From: Chitinophagaceae bacterium
Lineage (GTDB): Bacteria > Bacteroidota > Bacteroidia > Chitinophagales > Chitinophagaceae
Length of the DNA: 58,861 bases
Assembly (NCBI GenBank): GCA_013140985.1
Contig: JABFRU010000045.1
Location: forward strand, 1-58,861
Reading direction: 5' to 3'
Shown: piece after piece, positions 43,516 to 53,200 of the stretch
Numbering within the stretch: position 1 is the first letter of the stretch
Layout of the letters: every line of letters begins with the position of its first letter
The notes under the pieces: model-generated
Database searches by the model: none
Told to the model about the DNA's origin: nothing
The model's input: only the letters and a program-made list of their open reading frames with translations
Translations under genes and position numbers: made by a program

Positions 43516-43878
43516 ATGCCGGGATTACTATCAGTTGAATTAAACGGACTTCATTTCTATGCTCATCATGGGCTCTATGCAGAGGAAAAGAAAACCGGGA
43601 ATGAGTTTGAAATAAATCTTTCCGTTTCATACGAACCTGTTTCAGGCACAATAACCGATATTTCTGATACAGTAAACTATGCAAAATTGTATGCCTTGTT
43701 GAAGACAGAAATGGCAAAGCCCCGCCACCTGCTTGAAACATTCGCTATGGAAGTAGTTGAGATGATCCATGTTTCATATCCGCAGGCAAAAAAAATAGAT
43801 ATATCCATTACTAAACTTCATGTGCCTATCGCAAAATTCATAGGAACCGCAACGGTCAGTTACAGCAGGGAATTTTAA
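43516..43878 (+). CDS. folB: Dihydroneopterin aldolase
   Basis: 120 residues from ATG 43516 (MPGLLSVELNGLHFYAHHG); an earlier in-frame start lies within trxB. It cleaves 7,8-dihydroneopterin to 6-hydroxymethyl-dihydropterin and glycolaldehyde in folate synthesis. Family features: FYAHHGLYAEEKKTGNEFEI, the DTVNYAKLY segment and the HLLETFAMEVVE helix with its catalytic Glu, then the LHVPIAKFIG strand. The folate link also connects to FtcD, which uses tetrahydrofolate, but the two loci are far apart. Confidence 0.93.
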   Translation: MPGLLSVELNGLHFYAHHGLYAEEKKTGNEFEINLSVSYEPVSGTITDISDTVNYAKLYALLKTEMAKPRHLLETFAMEVVEMIHVSYPQAKKIDISITKLHVPIAKFIGTATVSYSREF

Positions 43879-43917
43879 TTCACTTTATCGAATGGCAACC
43901 CTCTGGTGCATAAGTTT

Positions 43918-43925
43918 TATCTTTG
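43918..43925 (+). promoter_or_regulatory. -7 promoter element TATCTTTG for glnS
   Basis: Exact TAnnTTTG match. The ATG at 43933 starts 7 nt after it, predicting a leaderless glnS mRNA. Confidence 0.65.
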
Positions 43926-43932
43926 CCAACTT

Positions 43933-45606
43933 ATGACAGAGGAAATAAAAAAAGAAGAGGTACACCTTAATTTTCTGGAAGAGATCATCGAAGCAGATCT
44001 TCAAAGCGGTAAATACAAGAGTATCGTTACCCGTTTTCCACCGGAACCGAATGGTTATTTGCATTTGGGCCATGCTTCAAGCATTTGCCTGAATTTTGGT
44101 CTCACTCAAAAATATCCCGGCAATACTAATCTTCGTTTTGACGATACCAATCCTGTAACAGAGGACACTGAATATGTAGAGAGCATCAAAGATGATATCC
44201 GCTGGTTAGGTTTTACATGGAAGCATGAACTCTATGCCTCCGATTATTTTGATACGTTATATGAATATGCCATTGACTTAATAAAAAAAGGTCTTGCTTA
44301 TGTTGACGATTCCACTTCAGAAGAAATGGCGATGATGAAGGGAACACCGACTGAAGCAGGCAGGAACAGCAAATACCGTGACAGGACAATTGATGAGAAT
44401 CTTGAACTGTTCAGGAAGATGAAGGATGGGGCATTTGAAGACGGGACAAGAACATTGCGGGCAAAAATTGATATGGCGCATATCAATATGCTGATGAGAG
44501 ACCCGGTGCTTTACCGTATCAAGCATGCACATCATCATCGCACCGGAGATAAATGGTGTATTTACCCGATGTATGATATGGCCCACGGGCAAAGTGATTC
44601 GATCGAGAACATCACACATTCTATTTGTACACTTGAATTTGTTCCGCACAGGGAATTGTATGACTGGCTGATCGAAAAACTGAATATTTATCCATCGCAA
44701 CAATATGAATTTGCAAGAAGAAATATCAATTATACAGTTACCAGTAAAAGAAAATTGTTGCAACTCGTTAATGAAGGGCATGTAGCCGGATGGGATGATC
44801 CAAGAATGCCAACGATCAGTGGTTTGCGCCGCCGGGGATATACGCCGGAAAGCATAAGAGAATTTTGTAACCGTATCGGTATCGCTAAAAGAGAAAACAT
44901 AGTGGATGTTGGGCTATTAGAATTTTGTGTAAGAGAACATTTGAACAGGATCGCATTTCGACGCATGGTGGTCTTTGACCCGGTCAAAATAATCATTACA
45001 AATTATACGGGGTTCGGGGAATTGCTTGCAAGTGAAAATAATCCTGAAGATCAAAGTACAGGTTCAAGAGGAATACCTTTTGGCAAGGAGCTTTTTATTG
45101 AGCGGGATGATTTCATGGAGGACCCGCCTAAAAAATATTTCCGGTTGGCCCCGGGGCAAATGGTCAGATTAAAAAGCGCTTACATCATCAAATGCGATGA
45201 AGTGATCAAAGATGTAAATGGTGATATTACAGAACTGCATTGCACTTATATTCCCGAAAGCAAAAGTGGAAATGATACTTCAGGCATTAATGTGAAAGGA
45301 ACATTGCATTGGGTAACTGCCGCAAAAGCTGTAGAAGTTGAGGTAAGGGAATATGACAGGTTATTTAAAGTGGAGAACCCTTCCGGCGGGGAAGGTGATT
45401 TTAAGGATTACATTAACCCCTATAGCCTGAAGATTGTAAAAGGTTTTGCTGAGCCTGCCATAATGGATGCAAAACTTTCCGACCGTTTCCAGTTCATGCG
45501 TAAAGGGTATTATTGTCTGGACAAAGATTCTACCGATACAAAGTTGGTATTCAACCGGACCGTTACTTTAAAAGATGCGTGGGCCAAAGAAGTAAAAAAA
45601 GGTTGA
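43933..45606 (+). CDS. glnS: Glutaminyl-tRNA synthetase
   Basis: 557 residues from ATG 43933. An in-frame GTG at 43906 would include the -7 element and is rejected. It charges tRNA-Gln directly with glutamine. Class I motifs are HLGH (in YLHLGHASSICLNFG) and the KMSKS-like TSKRKLL. The active-site PPEPNGYLH start and DDTNPVTEDTEYV motif are those of GlnRS rather than GluRS. The C-terminal beta-barrel anticodon-binding domain is complete. The organism thus does not depend on the indirect Glu-tRNA-Gln amidation route, though it may have both. Confidence 0.95.
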   Translation: MTEEIKKEEVHLNFLEEIIEADLQSGKYKSIVTRFPPEPNGYLHLGHASSICLNFGLTQKYPGNTNLRFDDTNPVTEDTEYVESIKDDIRWLGFTWKHELYASDYFDTLYEYAIDLIKKGLAYVDDSTSEEMAMMKGTPTEAGRNSKYRDRTIDENLELFRKMKDGAFEDGTRTLRAKIDMAHINMLMRDPVLYRIKHAHHHRTGDKWCIYPMYDMAHGQSDSIENITHSICTLEFVPHRELYDWLIEKLNIYPSQQYEFARRNINYTVTSKRKLLQLVNEGHVAGWDDPRMPTISGLRRRGYTPESIREFCNRIGIAKRENIVDVGLLEFCVREHLNRIAFRRMVVFDPVKIIITNYTGFGELLASENNPEDQSTGSRGIPFGKELFIERDDFMEDPPKKYFRLAPGQMVRLKSAYIIKCDEVIKDVNGDITELHCTYIPESKSGNDTSGINVKGTLHWVTAAKAVEVEVREYDRLFKVENPSGGEGDFKDYINPYSLKIVKGFAEPAIMDAKLSDRFQFMRKGYYCLDKDSTDTKLVFNRTVTLKDAWAKEVKKG

Positions 45607-45745
45607 TTCAAAACAAGTACTATTTCGCTGAGTTTTTCCCCATTTTTCGACCCGGTGATGGGTAAAAAAATGACTGTTTGTGGTGGGCAAAGCTTACTTT
45701 TACTGCCATTTTTTAAACCCCTGTTTTACCTAACACACAACGTCT

Positions 45746-48700
45746 ATGCGAAAACTTGTACTTCTCTTTACAACAGTTTTTTCTTTATCCACGGCAATGG
45801 CACAGATCACAGAAAATGATGTGAATCTTGCGAAGCAACTGGTTGCTAAAAATTTTGTTTCAATAGGTATTGCACCTGCTGATATCAACAATTCGATTGT
45901 TTCATCCACTTACGAGACCAGAGAAAAGATCCGCATGGTCTATTTGCAGCAAAGCCATAAGGGCATACCGGTGTTTAACCAAATGCATGTACTGGCTTTT
46001 AACAATGAAAAAGCGGTATCGGTATCAGGCAGGCGGATTACTAAAATTGAAAATGCAGCTAATTCATTAACAGGCATTCCTGCCATTAGTGCAGAGCAGG
46101 CGGTTTTGGTCGCATTGAATGAATGCAAACTTAGCGTTACCGAGCCGATGCAGCAGCCAACAGAAAAAATCACAGCTAATGGATCCCGCAAATTCAATTT
46201 TGGAACACTGAAACTGGCTTATGAGAATATCACTGCCGAGTTGATCTGGTTCCCTGTTGATGAGAATAAGGTGAAATTAGCCTGGCTTGTATTTGTGGCT
46301 CCTGGTAATGCAGATGATTTTTGGCTGATGATGATCGATGCGTTTGATCAATCAATTTTAGGCAAACAGAATTTAACTGCATATGATAGCTGGGATCAAA
46401 AAGATATTCGTTCTGTGGAGCAACCTGCAGAGCAGTCATTCAATTATGTAGGAAAGCGGATCGTTCAACACACAGATATCACATACAAAGCTCCGATTGT
46501 TAACGGTGCGACTTACAATGTTATTAAATATCCTGCTGAAAGCCCCAATCATCCGGGAGGCACACCCGCATTACACACAGATCCATGGACATGGGCTCCA
46601 GGCAATGCAACAAGTTTAAAATGGCATGATGACGGCCCTACTGATTATACGATCACAAGAGGAAATAATGTTTGGGCCACTGAAGGGCAAACAGGAGGTA
46701 CTAACCTGACAGGTACCATACAAACACCAGCAGGACAACCAGCAACTTCTTCAACCACTCCCGATCCGCTAACATTCAACTCAGCACCGAATTTTGCACA
46801 AACACCTACAAGTAGTGTCAATCAACAGTTTGGTATTACCAATTTATTCTACTGGAATAATCTTTTACATGATATTACTTATGTATATGGATTTGATGAA
46901 GCTTCAGCCAATTTTCAAAATGACAACCAGGGTCGCGGAGGAACAGGTGGAGATTATGTGATCGCTGTTGCTCAAAGTGCAGCAGGAACCAATAATGCTA
47001 ACTTTTCAACTCCCGGAGATGGCAGCAGGGCCAGGATGAGAATGTACATATTTACCGCAGCCAATCCCGACAGGGATGGTGATTTGGATAATGGTATCGT
47101 TGCTCATGAATTTGGTCATGGAATAAGCAACCGTCTTACCGGCGGCGGATCTGCATCCTGTCTTGGAAATGTGGAGCAAGGTGGTGAAGGATGGGGTGAT
47201 TATATGGCATTGATGCTTACAACGGATTGGGCAACGGCAAGTCTTACTGACGGGTTTAATGTTCCAAGGGCAATGGGTACATATGCTGTGAACCAGGCTA
47301 CAACTGGTTCAGGAATACGTCTTTTCCGTTATTGCACCAACATAGCAGTTAATCCACTTACTTATGCAAGCATGGGTGTGGCGCCTGTAGGAACGGAGGT
47401 TCACAATATAGGTGAGATATGGTGTATGGCCCTTTGGGAAATGACATGGCAGATCATACAAACAGCAGGCATTAATCCAAATCTTTTCAATCCTGCTGCC
47501 GGGGGCGGTAATGCTATTGCATTTAAACTTGTTGTTGAAGGGATGCGTCTTCAACCATGTAACCCCGGTTATATTGATGCAAGAAATGCTATTCTGAAAG
47601 CAGATACATTATTTTTTGGTGGCCAATATAGCTGTGCTATCTGGACCGCTTTTGCAAAAAGAGGGATGGGACGTGGGGCATCGCAGGGATCATCTAATAG
47701 CGCAACAGATCAAACTGCAAGCTTTATAGTAAGCAGCGCCGTAACAGTTCTCAATGAAAATGTGCCATCACAAATAGAAGGAGCCAATGTTACTTATACC
47801 AATAAAGTAACTGCTGATGGCTGTGGTGCTATCAGTAATTATTATGTTACCGATACCTTACCAACCAATGTGACTTATGTAAGCGGAGGTTCTTACAATG
47901 CAGGTAACAGAACGGTAACTTTTACTCCCATTAACCTGGCATCGGGAGCAACACAAACATTCCCCTATACGGTGAGCATTAATGCCGGAACTTATTTTGC
48001 ACCTGTTACTCATTTTACAGAGACAGTACCAGGGGCAACAATACCAGCTGCATGGACGGCAAGTTCAATCAATGCAACTGTATGGTCAGTGGCAACAAGC
48101 ACAGGTCATAGTTTACCGAATTCTTTTGCGGCACTTTACAATGTGGCAGCAGCCAACGATCTTTCCCTTGCAACAACCAATCAAATTAATTTAACACCTA
48201 ACTCAGTTTCCAATTATACTACCCTTAGCTTCTGGCATCAATACAATACAGAAGAAGGTTGGGATGGAGGTGTAGTAGAAATAAGCACCAATAACGGAGC
48301 TACCTGGAGTGATCTTGGATCAAGAATGGTTAAGAACGGATATAATGGAACACTGGGAACAGGAAGTAACCTGGCAGGAAGATCTGCATTTACCGGTGCT
48401 GCTAACACTTTTAAAGAAACAATTGTCAACCTTTCTTCATATGTCGGGCAAAATATCCGCATCCGGTTCAGGTTTGGATCCGATAATAACACCGGCGCTC
48501 CAACAGGTACATCGGGTTGGTGGGTTGATGATATCGTGTTATACAGTGAACCGGCCGTACAGATAAGATCCAATCTTTTCAACGGTTCCAATGTTCGCCA
48601 GTCGTTCTCTGATACATTGACAAGGATCACTGTAGGATGTACTACTGCAACAATTACTACACAACCTTCCAATGCCAATGGATGCGTTGGGGGCAGTACT

Positions 48701-50005
48701 ACTTTCTCCGTTGTTGTTAGCGGTGGAGGATCACCAACCTACCAGTGGCAGGAAAATACGGGGAGCGGATTTGTCAATCTTGCTAATAATGCTACCTATT
48801 CCAACGTAACTACTGCTACACTTACTATTTCAAATATCACGGCAGGCATGAATGGTTACTCATACCGTGTTGTCGTAGGGAACAGTTGTACGTCATCATT
48901 TAATTCTAATTCAGCAACGTTGAATGTGGGAGCTGTAGCTGCAATTAATTCGCATCCTTCTAATGCTAGTGTGTGCCCGGGTGTCAATGTTAATTTTAGT
49001 GTTGGTGTTACCAATGCAACCAGTTATCAGTGGCAGGTGAATTCAGGCAGCGGCTTTGTTGATATACCCAATGCCCCTCCTTACTCAAATGCTACAACTG
49101 CGACACTCACTATAACAAACGTCACAACGGGTTTGAATAACAATCAGTATCGTTGTGTGATCGGCAGTTGTCCTTCATCGATCAATTCCAATAGCGCAAC
49201 ATTGCAGGTGTCAACACCACTTTCCATTACTTCACAACCGGCGAGTGTTGCAGTGTGCCAGGGGCAGGGAACTACTTTCTCCGTTACTGTGGCAGGCAGT
49301 GTAACCGGTTATCAATGGCAGCTTAGTACTGATAATGGCGCTACATACAACAATATCGGTAGTGCTACCACATCATCCTATACTTTAACATCAGTGGCGT
49401 TATCACAAAATGGCAATCGTTTTAAAGTGATAATTACCGGTGCTTGCGGCAATGTTACTTCTGCTGAAGCTATATTAACTGTAAATCCATTGCCTGTATT
49501 TACACTGGGTACCATTCCGACTTCTGCTTGTAATTCTGATCTGCCGATAACATTAACTGCTTCTGTTGCAGGTGGTGTATGGACTGGCAATGGAGTTTCA
49601 GGGACTACATTTTCACCTGTTACCGCCGGTGCCGGCAATCATACAGTTACTTATACCGTTACAGCCCTTGGATGTTCTGCTGCACAGTCTGCCAATATCC
49701 AGGTGAGTGATTGCTCTGATCGTCATCTTGTACTTTCCGATGTGAGATCAGTATTGGTTTACCCCAATCCTAACGACGGAAACTTTAGCCTGGAGGTAAT
49801 GACAGACCTCTATAAGAAACTTGGCGTTAAAGTATTTGACAGCCATGGAAGATTAGTGAGAGCCTACTTCTTTAACAGCATTGGTTATGGCAGTGTTATT
49901 CCAATGAAGCTGACCGCACTGGAAGATGGAGTTTATCATTTATATCTTTACAATGAAGAAAATGGCTTTATCAAGAGAGGGGTGAGTATCGTTATTCAGA
50001 ATTAA
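45746..50005 (+). CDS. M36 (fungalysin) metalloprotease with Ig-like repeats and T9SS sorting domain
   Basis: 1419 residues. Signal peptide (about 1-19) is followed by the FTP propeptide (about 20-210) and the M36 catalytic domain with HEFGH (454-458) and GEGWGDYMALML holding the third zinc ligand. A PA/DUF11-like part (about 660-745) and a MAM/adhesin-like jelly-roll (about 760-930: WVDDIVLY) come next. Several Ig-like repeats (about 960-1240) each carry a YQWQ strand. The C-terminal PNPNDGNFSLEV...DGVYHLYLY region (about 1335-1419) is a type A T9SS signal. It is therefore a secreted, surface-bound peptidase. It shares its repeats with the next protein. Single gene, terminator at 50028. Confidence 0.9.
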   Translation: MRKLVLLFTTVFSLSTAMAQITENDVNLAKQLVAKNFVSIGIAPADINNSIVSSTYETREKIRMVYLQQSHKGIPVFNQMHVLAFNNEKAVSVSGRRITKIENAANSLTGIPAISAEQAVLVALNECKLSVTEPMQQPTEKITANGSRKFNFGTLKLAYENITAELIWFPVDENKVKLAWLVFVAPGNADDFWLMMIDAFDQSILGKQNLTAYDSWDQKDIRSVEQPAEQSFNYVGKRIVQHTDITYKAPIVNGATYNVIKYPAESPNHPGGTPALHTDPWTWAPGNATSLKWHDDGPTDYTITRGNNVWATEGQTGGTNLTGTIQTPAGQPATSSTTPDPLTFNSAPNFAQTPTSSVNQQFGITNLFYWNNLLHDITYVYGFDEASANFQNDNQGRGGTGGDYVIAVAQSAAGTNNANFSTPGDGSRARMRMYIFTAANPDRDGDLDNGIVAHEFGHGISNRLTGGGSASCLGNVEQGGEGWGDYMALMLTTDWATASLTDGFNVPRAMGTYAVNQATTGSGIRLFRYCTNIAVNPLTYASMGVAPVGTEVHNIGEIWCMALWEMTWQIIQTAGINPNLFNPAAGGGNAIAFKLVVEGMRLQPCNPGYIDARNAILKADTLFFGGQYSCAIWTAFAKRGMGRGASQGSSNSATDQTASFIVSSAVTVLNENVPSQIEGANVTYTNKVTADGCGAISNYYVTDTLPTNVTYVSGGSYNAGNRTVTFTPINLASGATQTFPYTVSINAGTYFAPVTHFTETVPGATIPAAWTASSINATVWSVATSTGHSLPNSFAALYNVAAANDLSLATTNQINLTPNSVSNYTTLSFWHQYNTEEGWDGGVVEISTNNGATWSDLGSRMVKNGYNGTLGTGSNLAGRSAFTGAANTFKETIVNLSSYVGQNIRIRFRFGSDNNTGAPTGTSGWWVDDIVLYSEPAVQIRSNLFNGSNVRQSFSDTLTRITVGCTTATITTQPSNANGCVGGSTTFSVVVSGGGSPTYQWQENTGSGFVNLANNATYSNVTTATLTISNITAGMNGYSYRVVVGNSCTSSFNSNSATLNVGAVAAINSHPSNASVCPGVNVNFSVGVTNATSYQWQVNSGSGFVDIPNAPPYSNATTATLTITNVTTGLNNNQYRCVIGSCPSSINSNSATLQVSTPLSITSQPASVAVCQGQGTTFSVTVAGSVTGYQWQLSTDNGATYNNIGSATTSSYTLTSVALSQNGNRFKVIITGACGNVTSAEAILTVNPLPVFTLGTIPTSACNSDLPITLTASVAGGVWTGNGVSGTTFSPVTAGAGNHTVTYTVTALGCSAAQSANIQVSDCSDRHLVLSDVRSVLVYPNPNDGNFSLEVMTDLYKKLGVKVFDSHGRLVRAYFFNSIGYGSVIPMKLTALEDGVYHLYLYNEENGFIKRGVSIVIQN

Positions 50006-50027
50006 AATTTTAAAGCTTTATAGTATG

Positions 50028-50055
50028 AATCCCGGTCAACTGACCGGGATTTATT
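50028..50055 (+). terminator. Intrinsic terminator after the M36 gene
   Basis: An 11-bp stem AATCCCGGTCA/TGACCGGGATT with a 2-nt apical gap. Confidence 0.8.
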
Positions 50056-50213
50056 GTTAGTAAATGTATTGATTGATGATATAAGCCAAGTAGTAAATAA
50101 AAATTTTGCACTTGTGTGTACTATTTAATATCTTGAATTGTTTTACCTCCCCTCTGAAAAGCTGCGTTTAATTCTTCTCCCACATTCAGTAAGACAAACC
50201 AAAATTCTTTTTT

Positions 50214-53200
50214 ATGAGAAAAATTTACTCCCTTTTATTGGCGGTTTTACTTGCAACTAGTAGTCAGGCTCAAAATAGCCGGACAACTGATGTACTGGTA
50301 GGTTCATCGCCATTTCAAGATTCAATGTGGACGATCAATCTTGCGAATTATACAATAATCAGACATTTAGGGCCAACACTATCAGGATTTACCATTACAG
50401 GAATGAATGGTATAGCCACAAACCCATTAACCGGCGAACATTTCATCATTATGAAAGTTAGCGGAGTTTCAGGCCGGGTATTAGGTAAAGTCAATGTTCA
50501 AACCGGTGTGTGTACGCAGATAGGAAATATGGGAGATAATTTCTCTACGCTTGCTTTCCGTCCGAACGGGGAATTATACAGTATTACTGGTAATGGATCC
50601 GCCACACTTCCTGCGGAGACCATGTACAAAATTGATACACTCACAGGTGCCCCAACCTTCTATAGAACATTAGGCAATGGCGCTGATGGTGAAGTGATCG
50701 CTTTTAACCCCGATGATAATTTTTTCTATCATTGGTCAGGAAACGGAACAGTAGTATGGGAGAGGTTCCAGAATGATCTTGACCCTATTCAGCCGTTAAC
50801 AACTCCTCAGAATGGTGAGGTGTTTGGAGCATTATATGCCGGAGGCGGAAAGATATGGGTAAGTAGTATAGCTTCTGATATTCGGTTGTGGGATATACCA
50901 ACTCAGACAGCTTCTCCGGTATTAATGAACACTCCAGATGACCTGAGAGGTCTTGTGCGTGAAAGTTGTGTAAGTTCAATTACAGCAGGTGGCCCTACAA
51001 TTTTATGTAGCGGAGGAAGTGTGCTGCTAACAATTAATGGCGGAACTGGAAGTTACCAGTGGTACCAGAATGGGGCTCCGATTGGCGGCGCTAACAGTTC
51101 GACATACTCTGCGATTTCTGCCGGAATGTATAATTGTATTTATGCCGATGGATGTGGCTTGATAGATAGTGTGTCAACCGGCATTAATGTAACAGTGAAC
51201 CCAACGCCAACAGTAAATGTGATCTCTAACCAGACAGTATGTAACAATGCAGCTACTGTAGCGGTTAATTTTACAGGCGCTGTTGCCAATACCATTTACC
51301 AGTGGACAAATAATACTCCTTCAATTGGGTTACCGGCAAGTGGTACAGGAAATATTCCTTCTTTCATAGCACTTAACGGGACAGCAACTCCTGTAACAGC
51401 AACGATCACAGTAACACCCACTACCAATAGTGCTGTTATAAATACAACCTATGCATTTACAGGCGCTGTACAGACATGGGTAGTACCTGCTGGTGTTACT
51501 TCCATCAATATCCAGGCATTCGGTGCACAAGGCAATAATAATGCAGCTGGTGCTGTAAGAGGTGGATTGGGTGGTTTAGCCAGTGGTACACTGGCAGTAA
51601 CACCTGGAGAAACGCTCTGGATCAATGTGGGTGGTGGTGCTGTAACCAGTGCTACCGGAGGATTCAATGGTGGTGGTAATGGCGGTACAACAGGTACCTG
51701 CCTTACTGCTTTAGGTGGCGGCGGCGGTGGTGCATCTGATGTAAGACAGGTATCCAATACATTAGCCAACAGAAGAATTGTAGCTGGTGGTGGTGGTGGA
51801 TCTGCCGGTAACAGGGTAGCAGGTTGTGCAAGAGGTGCCGGTGGTGGTGGCGGTGGCGGTTATTATGGCGGTGGTGGTGGTTCGGGTTATCCCGGAACAA
51901 CTGGTGTTGTACCGATCGGTGGTACACAAGTTGCCGGCGGTGCAGGTGGTATTACAGGAACTACTTTCGGAGCAACAAATGGATTGCCCGGAGCATTAGG
52001 AATTGGTGGTGCAGGCGGTAATGAGATATCCAGTGCCCAGGGAGGAAGTCTTGCTGTTGCATTCAATGCCGGTAATGGTGGTGGCCTGACCGGTGCAAAT
52101 GGTACACAAAGCGGTGCCAATGATTTTACAGGCCAGAGCGGAGCCGGTGGTTCATCTTATATCGGTGGAGTAACAGGTGGCATCACATCTGCCGGTGTAC
52201 GCACCGGTAATGGACAGGTGATCATTTCTTATACATTACCTGTAACACCGGTAATATGTACAGGTACACCAAGAACATTTACTATTACAGTAAATCCATC
52301 ACCTATTGTAACCTGCCCGGCGAATGTAACCGTAACAAGTGCTGCCGGGCAATGCGGTGCGATTGTAACTTATCCTCCGGCAACAGCAACAGGAACCCCT
52401 GCGCCGGTGATCACTTATTCAATTCCATCAGGAAGTTTCTTCCCGTCTGGTGTAACAACTGTAACAGTTACTGCAACGAATACCTGCGGAAGTACAGTTT
52501 GTACTTTCACTGTTACTGTTCTCGACACTCAACCACCCACGGTTACTTGTCCGGCTAATGTAACGGCATCTAATACGCCTAATCTTTGCAGTGCTGTTGT
52601 TAATTATAATTTCCCATCGTTTACTGATAACTGCCAGTTGTTCCAGGCGCCGGCAACAATACTTGCACATGGAGCAGGGGCAATAACAGTGGCGGGTAAT
52701 AACTTACCGGGTGGTTTTTATTTTGACCTGAGAAATACAACAGCGACACCTAAGCTGATCAGTTCATTCGATGTAAGATTTGGCTCAACTGCTTTTGGTG
52801 CAGTACCAAGCCCGGCACCTGTTTCTGTTTTTGTAACTACAGCGGCCAATACATATGTGGGCAACCAAACCAATGCAGCAGCATGGACAACTATTGGTGC
52901 AAATATTCCTGTAACTGTGGCCGGTCCTAATAGTGAGTTCTCAACAGTTAATTTACCCGGCGGCGGATTTATATTACCACCAAATACCACAAAAGGAATA
53001 TACCTGATGGGCACTACATCAAGCCTTGTGTATGATGGGGCTGCTACTTCTAATTTTAATCCTATTACTAATGGGGTGCTGACACTTACTCCAGGCCAGG
53101 CAAGCAGTGGTTTGTTTGTTGCTGCATTAACTCCAAGAGTTCCTAATGTAAGGATCAAATACATCACACTTTCGCAAACAGGTCCCGTATCCGGCTCAAC

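Noticed and set aside
44317-44781. Long minus-strand open frame inside glnS
   Set aside because: It has no recognisable family and lies wholly within a well-conserved essential gene.
51449-51927. Proline-rich open frames on the minus strand
   Set aside because: They are mirror frames of glycine-rich codons in the secreted protein and have no start signal.
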